A DNA stretch of 64,000 nucleotides from Bacteroidota bacterium (GTDB lineage Bacteria; Bacteroidota; Bacteroidia; Chitinophagales; Chitinophagaceae). Made by a program: the position numbers and the translations under genes. How positions within the stretch are numbered: the first letter of the stretch is position 1; every line of letters starts with the position of its first letter. The notes beneath the pieces were generated by a model. That model did no database searches. It was not told the DNA's origin and saw nothing but the letters and a program-made list of their open reading frames with translations. Of this stretch, positions 54,521 through 63,877 are shown in pieces. The DNA lies in NCBI GenBank assembly GCA_030706685.1, contig JAUZOA010000010.1:40451-104450 (forward strand). Direction: 5' to 3'.

Positions 54521-55585
54521 ATGGTAGCCGCTATGGATATTTCGGTAACAAAAGCAGAAAGGAGCAAATTGCAGGATCTGAACCTGGACAATCTTCCGTT
54601 TGGTCGTTATTTCAGTGATCATATGCTGGAGGCGGATTATGAAAATGGGGAATGGAAGAATATCGAGATCAAACCCTACCAGCCTTTATTGCTCAGCCCG
54701 TCTTTAGCGGCATTGCATTATGGCCAGGCCATTTTCGAAGGAATCAAAGCATACAAGGATAAAGAAGGGAATGCATTTATTTTCAGGCCCCGGGATAATT
54801 ACCGCCGTTTCAATATTTCTGCTGAAAGAATGGAGATGCCTTCCGTGCCGGAATATCTTTTCATTGAAGGAATGCGCAGGCTGGTGGAATTGGATAAGAA
54901 CTGGATACCTTCCCGCGAGGATCACTCTTTATACATTCGTCCTTTCATGTTTTCATCTGATGAACTGATAGGTGTTCGTCCCTCGGATAATTATAAGTTC
55001 ATGATTATTCTGAGCCCGACCGGGCCTTATTACGCGGCGCCCATGCGTATTTATGTAGAAGAAAAATATGTTCGCGCAGCGCCGGGCGGTGTAGGATACG
55101 CGAAAGCAGCCGGAAATTATGGCGCGGCCATGCTGGCCACCGCTGAAGCAAAAAGGAAAGGCTATGACCAGGTCTTATGGACAGATGCCTTCGAGCATAA
55201 ATATGTGCAGGAGATAGGGACAATGAATGTGTTTTTTATTATTGGCAATACGGCCATTACTCCTGACCTGGAACAAGGAACCATTTTAGACGGGGTTACA
55301 CGCCAGAGCGCTATCACGCTGCTGAAGGAAATGGGTCTCACAGTAGAAGAAAGACCTTTGAATATCGATGATATCATGGATGCTTATAAAGCAGGATTGC
55401 TGCACGAAGTATTCGGTACAGGAACCGCCGCTACTATCTCCCTTATCAGGGAACTCCGGTACAAAGATTTTGTCATGAAATTTGATGTTGATAAATGGAA
55501 AACAGCTCCTGTCTTAAAAACATGGCTGAACGACATCCGCGAAAGAAGGCGGGAAGATAAATATGGCTGGATGTGGAAGGTTTAA
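54521..55585 (+). CDS. ilvE: Branched-chain amino acid aminotransferase
   Basis: A 354-aa class IV PLP aminotransferase, exchanging amino groups between valine, leucine or isoleucine and 2-oxoglutarate. YGQAIFEGIKAYKD is the typical N-terminal motif. RPSDNYKFMIILSPTGPYY and GGVGYAKAAGNYGAAML surround the catalytic lysine (K in GYAKAAGNY). EIGTMNVFFI and DGVTRQSAITLL complete the site. The family's length and domain order are intact. The ATG four codons downstream (54533) is an alternative start. Confidence 0.92.
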   Translation: MVAAMDISVTKAERSKLQDLNLDNLPFGRYFSDHMLEADYENGEWKNIEIKPYQPLLLSPSLAALHYGQAIFEGIKAYKDKEGNAFIFRPRDNYRRFNISAERMEMPSVPEYLFIEGMRRLVELDKNWIPSREDHSLYIRPFMFSSDELIGVRPSDNYKFMIILSPTGPYYAAPMRIYVEEKYVRAAPGGVGYAKAAGNYGAAMLATAEAKRKGYDQVLWTDAFEHKYVQEIGTMNVFFIIGNTAITPDLEQGTILDGVTRQSAITLLKEMGLTVEERPLNIDDIMDAYKAGLLHEVFGTGTAATISLIRELRYKDFVMKFDVDKWKTAPVLKTWLNDIRERRREDKYGWMWKV

Positions 55586-55709
55586 ATAAAAATATTTATT
55601 TTAGAGGATTGCTGAAACACATTTTCTCTTTAGCATACTGATCCTGGTTCCTTAAGAACAACCCCGCTTAACTTTTACTTGTCCTGGATTTTAAATCATA
55701 ACTGACTGC

Positions 55710-57935
55710 ATGCAAGCGAGGTTGCTATTACCGGCAATTGTTTTCTTCCTTTTTTATGGAATTGATCTGCCTGCCCAAAATTTTTCACCGGTGGCAGTAA
55801 CAGGTTTCAACCAGGATGTGATCGCAGAAGGCGGACCAAGTTCATTAGCTACTACCACATTTCCGCTTGACGGAGTCACTACATCCAACATGATAATTTA
55901 TACTGCCGCCTTCCGGGCCTTTGCAGGTTTTAGTGGCGGTGGTATACCCGATAACGGAATCATTAGTGACGGGGCAGGATCTTACCAGTTAGCTCCTTAT
56001 ACCGGCAATAATGCTTTATTGCTGCAAAGGACACAGAGCGGGGATCTGAATTTTGTAACACCGGGCCAGTATTCTAAACTGCGTGTTCTTTGTTTTTCGG
56101 CGGAAGGCGCAAGTCTCGTCAATGCAACCGTTTTTTTTACAGATGGCAGCTCGACTGCCTATATTTCGAATTATTCTTTAGCTGACTGGTTTTATGGAAC
56201 AACCAATACGGTGATTACCGGCTATGGTCGTTGCAAAAGGGTAGCCGGTCCTCCTTATGGAGAAGAAGCTTTCCCGGTTAATCCGAAGATGTATTATATT
56301 GAAATTTCCCTTTCCTGCGCCGACCAGGCTAAAACTATTGCAAGAATAAACTTTGCTAATAGCAGTCCGGGCCCAACTGGTTTTATTTACCCCAACTCCA
56401 TTTTCTTTGCGATATCAGGTATTCCCTATTCACAAACGATAACTCCTGTTATTATCCCATCAGATTGTTCCGGTCCCAACGGAAGTATTAGTTTGAATGT
56501 GACAGGCAGTTCGGGCCCTTATTCTTTTTTCTGGAATACAAATCCCCAGCAGGTAGGCGCTACAGCAACGGGGCTGGCTCCCGGATCTTATCATTGTGTA
56601 ATCGCGGATGCCAATGGTTGCACTACGACCTATGATGGTATTGTTACATTAAACAATAATGCGACGATGACCGCGATTGCCAATCCGCCGGCTATTTGTC
56701 CCGGCGCGACCGTGCAATTAGGCGCCAATGTTACTGCACCATTGACAACCTTTACATGGAGACCGGGTAATTTACCAGGTCAATCAGTAAGCGTTTCGCC
56801 CACTACCACGACCACTTATACGGTGAACGCATCCAACGCCATAGGCTGCTCGTCATCAGCACAAGTAACGGTGATAGTCAATCCGGTTCCGGCGGCGCCG
56901 GTCATTAATAACGTTACGGTCTGTTCAGGGGGTAACGCTATTTTACAAGTACTAAATCCACAAACAGGAGAGACTTATGACTGGTTTGCCAACGCAACAG
57001 GCGGGACACCTGTCGCCACCGGAACGTCTTATACTATCAATAACGTAGTGTTAAACGCTACGTATTATGTTGAAACAAAAAATGCAAGCGGCTGCACCAG
57101 TACCACCCGTACACCTGTGACGATTATTGTTAATGCAAATGCTGCATTACCGGCTGCGGCTGGTATCACGGTTTGTCCCGGTGATGATGCGCTATTACAA
57201 ATACAGAATCCGCAACCTGGTTTTACGTATGATTGGTATAGCGCCGCGACAGGAGGAACACTGCTATCAACAAATACTTCCTACACTGTAAATAATGTAA
57301 ATGCTGTCACTACATTGTATGTAGATGCTATCACTACGAATGGTTGCCCAAGCATTTCCCGTTCACCGGTGACCATCGATTTATTCCAGCCCTTAGCTAC
57401 GCCCGTAGTAACAGTATCTAACGTAAGCTTTTCTTCCATTACGTTTTCATGGACTGCTGTTCCCGGCGCTACAGGTTATGAAATAACTACTGACGGAGGC
57501 CTTAGTTACCAACCTCCGAGTTCAGGACCAACCGGAACAACTCATACGATCAGCGGATTGAATGGCAATGAAACGGTCAGTATCCGGGTCAGGGCATCAG
57601 GTCCGCAATCTTGCCAGAACAGCGGGTTAAGCGATATTGTATCGGGTACTACGTTGAGCAGTAAAGAAATATTCGTTCCCAATGTTTTTACTCCGAATGG
57701 CGATGGTAATAATGATGTGTTGTATGTATATGGCAACTATGTTTCCTCCATACAGCTGAACATTTTTAATCAATGGGGTGAAATGATTTTTTCTTCCAAG
57801 GAAATGGCGAAAGGCTGGGATGGCACTTATAAAGGGAAACAACAACCTGTAGGTGTGTATGTCTATACATTGAAAGTGATTTTGCAGGACGGGAACATCG
57901 TTACAAAAAAAGGATCGATCAGTTTAATCAGGTAA
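55710..57935 (+). CDS. Gliding-motility-type C-terminal-domain protein (T9SS type B cargo)
   Basis: A 741-aa secreted protein: signal peptide to about residue 23 (VFFLFYGIDLPAQ). Residues ~240-320 resemble a SprB-type repeat (ITPVIIPSDCSGPNGSISLNVTGSSGPYSFFWN). Three Ig-like domains of the CHU_C type follow (APAICPGATVQL-like PPAICPGATVQLGANV; TVCSGGNAILQVLNPQTGETYDWF; TVCPGDDALLQIQNPQPGFTYDWY), then a fibronectin-III-like domain. The C-terminal ~90 residues are the gliding-motility-associated domain: IFVPNVFTPNGDGNNDVLYV, NQWGEMIF and PVGVYVYTLKV. Such proteins are exported by T9SS and anchored or released. The next gene, four bases away, encodes a PorP/SprF-type partner. Confidence 0.88.
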   Translation: MQARLLLPAIVFFLFYGIDLPAQNFSPVAVTGFNQDVIAEGGPSSLATTTFPLDGVTTSNMIIYTAAFRAFAGFSGGGIPDNGIISDGAGSYQLAPYTGNNALLLQRTQSGDLNFVTPGQYSKLRVLCFSAEGASLVNATVFFTDGSSTAYISNYSLADWFYGTTNTVITGYGRCKRVAGPPYGEEAFPVNPKMYYIEISLSCADQAKTIARINFANSSPGPTGFIYPNSIFFAISGIPYSQTITPVIIPSDCSGPNGSISLNVTGSSGPYSFFWNTNPQQVGATATGLAPGSYHCVIADANGCTTTYDGIVTLNNNATMTAIANPPAICPGATVQLGANVTAPLTTFTWRPGNLPGQSVSVSPTTTTTYTVNASNAIGCSSSAQVTVIVNPVPAAPVINNVTVCSGGNAILQVLNPQTGETYDWFANATGGTPVATGTSYTINNVVLNATYYVETKNASGCTSTTRTPVTIIVNANAALPAAAGITVCPGDDALLQIQNPQPGFTYDWYSAATGGTLLSTNTSYTVNNVNAVTTLYVDAITTNGCPSISRSPVTIDLFQPLATPVVTVSNVSFSSITFSWTAVPGATGYEITTDGGLSYQPPSSGPTGTTHTISGLNGNETVSIRVRASGPQSCQNSGLSDIVSGTTLSSKEIFVPNVFTPNGDGNNDVLYVYGNYVSSIQLNIFNQWGEMIFSSKEMAKGWDGTYKGKQQPVGVYVYTLKVILQDGNIVTKKGSISLIR

Positions 57936-57939
57936 TACC

Positions 57940-58938
57940 GTGAAAAAAATCTTTATCTGCATAGCGCTCATATTACTCAGCCAGCTTAAAATATTGGCAC
58001 AGGTGGATCCGCATTTTTCCCAGTTTTATGCTTATCCTTTATGGCTTAATCCCGGGTTGACGGGTGTGATGGACGGAGATTACCGGGTAACAGGCCTCTA
58101 CCGTAATCAATGGCGGAACGTGACGGCTCCTTTTTCTACGATGGGTTTTTCGGCTGAAGTGGCTACCAATAAGAACCTGAATCTTGGCGCCAATATCATT
58201 AGCCAGTCTGCAGGTGATGGCGGCTATAAATACCTTAATGTTTATGCGACCATTGCTTATAGCGGCATCCGTTTCGGTACCGATCTCAACCAACAGGTGA
58301 CGATCGGGATACAGGCCGGTATGTTAAGCCGCAGGTTCGACCCTTCCAAATTCCAGTTTGGCGACCAGTGGAACCCGGTTACGGGATATAACCCTGCTGT
58401 CGCGTCGGCGGATCTTATCGCCGGTAACTCTTCTTCGGTTTTGGATGTAGGTTCGGGTATCTCGTATATGGACAACACACCGGGTAAACAGGTAAATTTT
58501 TTCGGGGGCTTTGCCGCCTTTCACCTGACTCAACCAGAAGATCCTTTTATAAACGGGAGTATTAAAAGATACCTTCCTGTTCGCTATGCCATTCATGCCG
58601 GGGCGAATATTACTTTATCTGAAACCACCAGCATCACCCCAAATGCCTTATACCTGCAACAGGGAAACGCTACTGAGAAGATGATCGGGATATACAGCAC
58701 CTTCAAAGCAAATGATATGACCAACCTGATGCTTGGCGTCAATTATCGTTTCGAAGATGCTGTATCGCCGTTTGCGGGCATTGGATTTAAGGATTTTGTC
58801 CTCGGACTAAGTTATGATGTAAACGACTCCCCGCTTGGAAAAGCTGTAGCGGGCACTAATAGTCTCGAGGTATCACTTAGCTGGACTGGCCGGAAAGCCG
58901 GGAAACCATTACGTTACCTGTCTTGCCCAAGGCTATAA
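57940..58938 (+). CDS. PorP/SprF family type IX secretion outer-membrane protein
   Basis: A 332-aa protein with a GTG start and signal peptide (KIFICIALILLSQLKILAQ), followed by VDPHFSQFYAYPLWLNPGLTGVMDGDYRV, the signature of PorP/SprF proteins. The remainder is a beta-barrel-like sequence (AEVATNKNLNLGANIISQSAGDG, GAFAAFHLTQPEDPF-like, and the final SLSWTG). The family supports secretion and surface attachment of T9SS type B cargo in Bacteroidota. It follows the cargo gene by 4 nt, consistent with a cargo-partner pair. No other T9SS components are in the window. Confidence 0.88.
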   Translation: MKKIFICIALILLSQLKILAQVDPHFSQFYAYPLWLNPGLTGVMDGDYRVTGLYRNQWRNVTAPFSTMGFSAEVATNKNLNLGANIISQSAGDGGYKYLNVYATIAYSGIRFGTDLNQQVTIGIQAGMLSRRFDPSKFQFGDQWNPVTGYNPAVASADLIAGNSSSVLDVGSGISYMDNTPGKQVNFFGGFAAFHLTQPEDPFINGSIKRYLPVRYAIHAGANITLSETTSITPNALYLQQGNATEKMIGIYSTFKANDMTNLMLGVNYRFEDAVSPFAGIGFKDFVLGLSYDVNDSPLGKAVAGTNSLEVSLSWTGRKAGKPLRYLSCPRL

Positions 58939-59009
58939 GGTGCGGGGAAAAATCTGTATCCGGTTATTTGGACAAGGGGCCTAAATATTTTAAAATGAGC
59001 CATCATTTT

Positions 59010-59040
59010 TTGGAGAATCCCCTTGTGGCCTTTACCTTTG
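59010..59040 (+). promoter_or_regulatory. Bacteroidota-type promoter for rpsL-rpsG
   Basis: TTG at 59010-59012 and TACCTTTG at 59033-59040 are separated by 20 nt, matching the TTG / TAnnTTTG consensus of Bacteroidota primary sigma. Transcription would start about 20 nt before the rpsL ATG. Confidence 0.75.
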
Positions 59041-59064
59041 CCGTCCCAAAAACAAGGGTCAATA

Positions 59065-59445
59065 ATGCCTACTATTCAACAATTAGTTCGTAAAGGAAGA
59101 GAAATTATCAGGGCGAAAAGTAAATCGAGGGCTTTGGATAGCTGCCCGCAGCGCCGTGGTGTTTGTACCCGTGTTTATACAACGACACCTAAGAAACCCA
59201 ACTCGGCGCTTCGTAAAGTAGCCAAAGTTCGTTTGACCAATAAAGTAGAGGTGATTGCCTATATTCCCGGCGAAGGACATAATTTACAGGAACACTCGAT
59301 CGTGCTGATCCGCGGTGGCCGTGTAAAAGATCTTCCGGGTGTTCGATATCATATAGTTCGTGGTTCATTGGATACAGCAGGTGTTAAAGACCGTAAAAAA
59401 AGCCGTTCTAAATACGGAACCAAAAAAGAAAAAGCCAAAAAGTAA
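59065..59445 (+). CDS. rpsL: Ribosomal protein S12
   Basis: A 126-aa S12. [47 protein letters not shown] and [14 protein letters not shown] are all family standard. The residues K43 and K88, sites of common streptomycin-resistance changes, are the wild-type lysines. The ATG at 59065 is chosen because the conserved N-terminus begins there. It forms the start of a short rpsL-rpsG transcript. Confidence 0.98.
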   Translation: MPTIQQLVRKGREIIRAKSKSRALDSCPQRRGVCTRVYTTTPKKPNSALRKVAKVRLTNKVEVIAYIPGEGHNLQEHSIVLIRGGRVKDLPGVRYHIVRGSLDTAGVKDRKKSRSKYGTKKEKAKK

Positions 59446-59490
59446 GACGCTAATTAGCGTAAATAACTATATAATAAATAAATAACAGCG

Positions 59491-59958
59491 ATGCGCAAAG
59501 CACAAGCAAAAAAACTCCCCTTAGCACCGGATCCGAAATTCAACGACAAACTGGTTACACGTTTTGTCAACAACCTGATGTGGCAAGGAAAGAAAAGCGG
59601 GGCATTCAATATTTTTTATGATGCTTTGGAAAAAGTTTCGAAGCAAACCAACGAAGACGGGTATGAGATATGGAAAAGAGCTTTGGCCAATGTAAGCCCT
59701 TCTGTTGAGGTCCGTAGCCGTCGTATCGGGGGTGCAACTTTCCAGATACCTGCCGAAGTTCGCCCGGACAGGAAGATCTCTCTCAGTATTAAGTGGCTGA
59801 TCCGCTATAGCCGCGACAGGAATGGCCGTAGCATGTCTGATAAACTGGCTGGTGAAATTGTTGCTGCCAGCAAAGGCGAAGGCGCCGCTTTCAAGAAAAA
59901 AGAAGATACGCACCGTATGGCTGAAGCTAATAAGGCTTTTGCCCATTTCAGGGTGTAA
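59491..59958 (+). CDS. rpsG: Ribosomal protein S7
   Basis: A 155-aa S7, which binds the 3' domain of 16S r[38 protein letters not shown], then [25 protein letters not shown], then [20 protein letters not shown] and AHFRV at the end are all typical. It lies 45 nt after rpsL and is followed by a terminator. In most bacteria fusA follows directly; here it is 1.17 kb away. Confidence 0.98.
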   Translation: MRKAQAKKLPLAPDPKFNDKLVTRFVNNLMWQGKKSGAFNIFYDALEKVSKQTNEDGYEIWKRALANVSPSVEVRSRRIGGATFQIPAEVRPDRKISLSIKWLIRYSRDRNGRSMSDKLAGEIVAASKGEGAAFKKKEDTHRMAEANKAFAHFRV

Positions 59959-60068
59959 AAAATACAAGAACAACAGTCCTCAAAGCCATCCTGTATAGTA
60001 AGGCACAAACAGGGTGGTTTTTTGTTTTTTGGGGAATACAGCTTCCCGGGCAGAACCTTATAAAAACG

Positions 60069-60103
60069 AAATCGTCCCATGTAATCACGGGACGATTTTA
60101 TTT
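60069..60103. terminator. Terminator after rpsG
   Basis: AAATCGTCCC (60069-60078) pairs with GGGACGATTT (60089-60098) around a 10-nt loop, with a T-rich tail to the right. It ends the rpsL-rpsG transcript and may also stop the converging histone-like gene, whose stop is at 60118. Confidence 0.8.
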
Positions 60104-60117
60104 TTATTATCTTTTTT

Positions 60118-60507
60118 TTAAGAGGGGTTCTCTTCTGATTTTGTTCCTTCAGACATCCATGTGCCGCTCTCCATGGGTTCAATCACTACCGGCTCTTCCG
60201 TTATAATTATTATTTCCTCTTCAATCATTACCGGCTTTGCCTCTGGTTTCTTTACCGGTTTAGCTTTAGCGGGGGTGGATTTCTTAACGGCCTTTTTAAC
60301 TGCTTTCTTTGGAGCCGCGCGCTTCACAGCTTTCTTCGCGACTTTCTTTTTGGGAGCTGATTTTTTCCTGGCAACTTTCTTTGCCGCTTTTTTTGCAGCT
60401 TTCTTTTTGGGAAGAGGCCTCCTGCTTTTTTTAGAAGCTGTTTTTTTCTTTAATGGTTTCCTGGCTGCTTTCTTTTTGGCTGGTTTTGCTTTCTTTTTGG
60501 AGGGCAT
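60118..60507 (-). CDS. Histone H1-like lysine/alanine-rich protein
   Basis: A 129-aa protein. The first ~95 residues are almost only K, A, P, R, S and V in short repeats (KKAAKKAAKKVARKK, KKAVKRAAPKKAVKKAVKK), similar to bacterial histone H1-like and AlgP-type DNA-binding proteins. The last ~35 residues are acidic (MIEEEIIIITEEPVVIEPMESG). It should bind DNA or RNA through charge, and its tail could be self-inhibitory, but the function is inferred from composition only. The gene lies antisense between rpsG and fusA, converging on rpsG. Confidence 0.7.
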   Translation of the reverse strand: MPSKKKAKPAKKKAARKPLKKKTASKKSRRPLPKKKAAKKAAKKVARKKSAPKKKVAKKAVKRAAPKKAVKKAVKKSTPAKAKPVKKPEAKPVMIEEEIIIITEEPVVIEPMESGTWMSEGTKSEENPS

Positions 60508-61129
60508 ACAATGAAATTTTGGCGTTAATAAATGATATATAAAGTTTAAGGGGAATTGAAATTACAATGAATCCTATTCACTAACAATTTACAAGCTGTT
60601 TATTTTAAAAAAAAATCTATAGCTTCTCATTGCTGATAAAATATCTCTTACTGAAATGGCGGTGAATGATATTTTAGAACATCTCCGGGGCATTGTTACC
60701 ATTTTCAGCACGGGGTTATGACAGGGCTTTTTCTATCCTGCTTGTGACCGGTGACTTTGTTTGACCGGCTCAAAAATCCCTACCATTTTACCAGTAGCTT
60801 AAAAAATCATCGGAAGATACGGAGAATGGCTTTGGCCAATCCGGTATTTGTCCCGGCGAGACTATCGGTTGGTAAAGTGAAGGAACGTGAAGTAACCGGG
60901 CATTTACCTTTATCCGGGTATTGATTCTTAAAGTGAATGGATTTTCACTTTTCCCGATCATAATTAACCTGCACTTAATCAATAATTTTCCACCGATTTC
61001 CCTACCTTCGCGCCCTAAAAAATTGTTAGCGAACAGGGTCCCGGCCTCCTAAGCGGAAGAGTAACAAAAGCCCGTAAAACCAGGCCGGTAATCAAAATAG
61101 TAAATCGAAAATATCAATATTAAATTATC
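60508..61129. other. 622-nt region upstream of fusA
   Basis: No gene seen. It contains the divergent promoters of the histone-like gene and fusA. A -7-like box TACCTTCG (61003-61010) gives fusA its own promoter with a ~115-nt leader that can form a CCGGCCT/AGGCCGG stem (61041-61047 with 61082-61088). Confidence 0.5.
61003..61010 (+). promoter_or_regulatory. -7-like box (TACCTTCG) for fusA
   Basis: One mismatch from TAnnTTTG, followed by CGCC as in other promoters of this window. Located 120 nt before the fusA ATG. No -33 TTG seen, so moderate only. Confidence 0.4.
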
Positions 61130-63274
61130 ATGGCAGACTTAAAGTTTCAAAGGAATTTCGGGATAGCCGCTCATATTGATGCGGGTAAGACTACCACGAC
61201 GGAACGTATCCTCCGTTATACCGGCATGATCCATAAAATCGGGGAAGTGCATGATGGCGCTGCTACTACCGATTGGATGGAGCAGGAAAAAGAGAGAGGT
61301 ATCACTATCACTTCTGCTGCGGTTAGCTGCCAGTGGAATTTTCCTACTATCAAAGGAAAGGCGACGCCCGATACAAAACAGTATTATTTCAATATCATTG
61401 ATACTCCCGGTCACGTTGATTTTACCGTGGAGGTAGAGCGTTCTATGCGTGTACTGGATGGATTGATCGCTTTGTTCTCTGCCGTGGATGGTGTGGAGCC
61501 GCAATCTGAAACTGTTTGGCGCCAGGCAAACCGTTATAATGTACCCCGTATAGGGTTTGTAAATAAAATGGATCGGGCGGGAGCAGACTTCCTGAATGTT
61601 GTAAAGCAGGTTAAAGAAATGCTCGGTTCCAAGGCAGTTCCCCTTCAGTTACCTATCGGTGCGGAAGATGATTTCAAGGGAGTCGTTGACCTGATTAAAA
61701 TGAAAGGTATCATCTGGCATATGGAAACAGAAGGAATGACCTTTGATGAAATTGAAGTGCCTGCTGACCTGGTTGAAGAAGCAAAAGAATGGCGGGCAAG
61801 TCTTGTAGAAGCCGTTGCCGAATATGATGATAAGCTGATGGAGAAATTCTTTGAGGATCCCAATTCGATTACAGAGAATGAAATGCATGAAGCCATCCGC
61901 AAAGCAACGATTGATCTTAGCATCGTGCCGATGATGTGTGGTTCCTCTTTTAAGAATAAGGGAGTGCAAACCGCTTTGGATGCTGTTTGCCGTTACTTGC
62001 CTTCGCCTATGGATATTGAAGCGGTGGAAGGAGTGAACCCCGACACAGGGGAGACCGAAAAACGTAAACCGGATGCAAAAGAACCTTTCGCTGCCCTTGC
62101 TTTCAAGATTATGACTGATCCGTTTGTAGGCCGTCTCGCTTTTTTCAGGGTATATTCCGGTCACCTCGATGCAGGTTCCTATGTGCTGAATGTAAGAAGC
62201 GGTAAGAAAGAACGTATCAGCAGGATCATGAAAATGTTTGCCAATAAACAAAACCCGATAGATTTTATCGAAGCAGGTGATATTGGAGCCGCTGTTGGAT
62301 TTAAAGAGATAAAGACCGGCGACACACTGGCTGACGAAGATCACCCGATCACATTGGAAAATATGTTCATTCCGGAGCCGGTGATCTCTGTTGCGGTTGA
62401 GCCAAAGACACAGGCCGACGTGGATAAAATGGGACTGGCTATTTCAAAGCTGGTGGAAGAGGATCCCACACTTCGCGTAAAAACAGATGAAGAAACAGGG
62501 CAGACCATCCTTTCGGGTATGGGAGAGTTGCACCTGGAGATCATCGTTGATCGTATGAAGAGAGAATTCAAAGTAGAAGTGAACCAGGGGGCGCCACAGG
62601 TAGCTTATAAGGAAGCCTTCCAGGCTACTATTGAACACCGGGAAACCTTGAAGAAACAGACGGGTGGTCGCGGTAAGTTTGCGGATATTGTTTTCGAACT
62701 CGGTCCTGTAGATGCAGAATGGAGAGCTGAAAATCCTGATAAGCATTACCAGTTTGTAAACGATCTTTTCGGCGGATCTATTCCCCGTGAATTTGTTCCG
62801 GCTATTCAAAAAGGTTTTGAGCAGGCTATGACAACAGGTGTGCTGGCCAGCTATCCTGTTGACAATATGAAGATCCGTGTGTTTGACGGAAGCTTCCATG
62901 CCGTTGACTCGGATTCCATGTCGTTTGAGCTTTGTGCCAAACAAGGTTTCCGCGAAGCTGCAAGGAAAGCAAAACCAGTATTGCTGGAACCGATCATGAA
63001 AGTAGAAGTAATAACTCCTGCGCAATACATGGGCGATGTAACCGGTGATCTTAACCGTCGCCGCGGTATGCTGGAAGGTATGGATAATCGTGCCGGCGCT
63101 GAAGTCATTAAAGCAAAAGTGCCGTTGAGTGAAATGTTTGGTTATGTTACACAACTTCGTTCATTGAGTTCGGGCAGGGCATCATCCACCATGGAGTTTT
63201 CTCATTATTCTCCTGCGCCTTCGGGTATTGCCGAAGAGGTAATAGCAAAAGTGAGGGGCAAGGGGAACGCTTAG
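61130..63274 (+). CDS. fusA: Elongation factor G
   Basis: A 714-aa EF-G catalysing ribosome translocation. The G-domain has [19 protein letters not shown] (G1), DTPGHVDF (G3), and [10 protein letters not shown] (G4). Domains II-V follow with [34 protein letters not shown], and the C-terminal [12 protein letters not shown] and [23 protein letters not shown]. The sequence is intact. It is monocistronic: own promoter-like box upstream and a terminator 26 nt after its stop, with no rpsJ downstream. Confidence 0.98.
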   Translation: MADLKFQRNFGIAAHIDAGKTTTTERILRYTGMIHKIGEVHDGAATTDWMEQEKERGITITSAAVSCQWNFPTIKGKATPDTKQYYFNIIDTPGHVDFTVEVERSMRVLDGLIALFSAVDGVEPQSETVWRQANRYNVPRIGFVNKMDRAGADFLNVVKQVKEMLGSKAVPLQLPIGAEDDFKGVVDLIKMKGIIWHMETEGMTFDEIEVPADLVEEAKEWRASLVEAVAEYDDKLMEKFFEDPNSITENEMHEAIRKATIDLSIVPMMCGSSFKNKGVQTALDAVCRYLPSPMDIEAVEGVNPDTGETEKRKPDAKEPFAALAFKIMTDPFVGRLAFFRVYSGHLDAGSYVLNVRSGKKERISRIMKMFANKQNPIDFIEAGDIGAAVGFKEIKTGDTLADEDHPITLENMFIPEPVISVAVEPKTQADVDKMGLAISKLVEEDPTLRVKTDEETGQTILSGMGELHLEIIVDRMKREFKVEVNQGAPQVAYKEAFQATIEHRETLKKQTGGRGKFADIVFELGPVDAEWRAENPDKHYQFVNDLFGGSIPREFVPAIQKGFEQAMTTGVLASYPVDNMKIRVFDGSFHAVDSDSMSFELCAKQGFREAARKAKPVLLEPIMKVEVITPAQYMGDVTGDLNRRRGMLEGMDNRAGAEVIKAKVPLSEMFGYVTQLRSLSSGRASSTMEFSHYSPAPSGIAEEVIAKVRGKGNA

Positions 63275-63300
63275 AACCAAATTGTTTACCTGATTATACA

Positions 63301-63329
63301 AGCCCGGTTGTTTAAACCGGGCTTTTTTT
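63301..63329 (+). terminator. Intrinsic terminator after fusA
   Basis: AGCCCGGTT (63301-63309) and AACCGGGCT (63315-63323) form a 9-bp stem with a 5-nt loop, followed by T7. It ends the fusA transcript. Confidence 0.9.
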
Positions 63330-63507
63330 ATATCATTTTCAGCGCATTTTGGAGTTATTAATCAAAATAGCCCCTATATACAATAAAGGTACAAGGGGAA
63401 GCCGCCCGAACCTGAAAAAAGATCAACAAAGCTGCTAACCCGCAAAAGTAAAAGCTCTTTAAAGCAGGGGGACAAAATAGGTCGGTGGAAAAAAGTAGAA
63501 TAAGAAA

Positions 63508-63525
63508 GCAGTTATTTTTAACTGC
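63508..63525. other. Small perfect hairpin
   Basis: GCAGTTA at 63508-63514 pairs with TAACTGC at 63519-63525 around a TTTT loop. It lies in the non-coding stretch between fusA and the tRNA-like RNA. No T tract follows, so it is not a clear terminator. Confidence 0.3.
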
Positions 63526-63586
63526 CATGCCTATATTTGAGTAGTCGCTACACAAAAAATACGATACTATCTTCTACTGCAAGGCA

Positions 63587-63620
63587 TAAAAAAGCGGCCA
63601 GTTCTCGTAAAACTGACCGC
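63587..63620 (-). terminator. Terminator of the tRNA-like RNA
   Basis: GCGGCCAGTT (63594-63603) pairs with AACTGACCGC (63611-63620) with one mismatch; the minus-strand 3' side continues into a run of T (plus A run at 63587-63593). Confidence 0.75.
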
Positions 63621-63735
63621 AAAAAAGGTAAGAGGAAACCAAGTTGAAGGAATTAAACCCTCGTTTCCCGGTAGAAAGCCGGACGTCCTTTCGTTAGACG
63701 ATACCAGCCTCTTCCTTTTACATCCTGTGCGGATG
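63587..63735 (-). ncRNA. tRNA-Glu-like small RNA
   Basis: On the minus strand, 63708 to 63638 folds like a tRNA: D-stem GTCT/GGAC, anticodon stem TCCGG/CCGGG with loop CTTTCTA (anticodon UUC, glutamate, at plus 63674-63676) and a T-stem GAGGG/CCTTC with loop TTTAATT. Deviations from functional tRNA: T-loop position 56 is U not C, position 37 is U, the D-loop lacks GG, the acceptor stem is mostly unpaired, and there is no CCA. Flanking AAGAGG/CCTCTT close the whole structure instead. A promoter-like TTG-N18-TATACTTG (63769-63741) and a terminator (63620-63587) bound it. It is therefore probably a transcribed tRNA-like RNA or decayed tRNA, not a normal tRNA. Confidence 0.55.
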
Positions 63736-63740
63736 CTTTG

Positions 63741-63769
63741 CAAGTATAAGTAATAATGAGTTACTACAA
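63741..63769 (-). promoter_or_regulatory. Promoter of the tRNA-like RNA
   Basis: On the minus strand TTG (plus 63767-63769) is 18 nt before TATACTTG (plus 63741-63748), close to the TTG / TAnnTTTG consensus with one mismatch. It would start transcription near 63735. Confidence 0.5.
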
Positions 63770-63821
63770 AATTTTACTCCCCCGTATTTAATACCATTTT
63801 GGGGAAATCCTAAAAGACTTT

Positions 63822-63846
63822 TGGCACAAAAAAAGCATTACTTTTG
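63822..63846 (+). promoter_or_regulatory. Promoter region before a possible small ORF
   Basis: TGGCAC-N5-AAGC at 63822-63836 keeps the invariant GG and GC of a sigma-54 promoter, and TACTTTTG at 63839-63846 matches the -7 consensus. The two boxes overlap in function, so which is used is unclear. Confidence 0.4.
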
Positions 63847-63877
63847 CGCCTTTTTTAAAAGTGTATATGTGCAGGCG

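Noticed and set aside
59065..59445. Streptomycin-resistance change in S12
   Set aside because: K43 and K88 are the wild-type residues.
60161..60514. Plus-strand hydrophobic frame opposite the H1-like gene
   Set aside because: Composition (F, A, L rich) follows from the lysine/alanine codons of the opposite strand; a mirror artefact.
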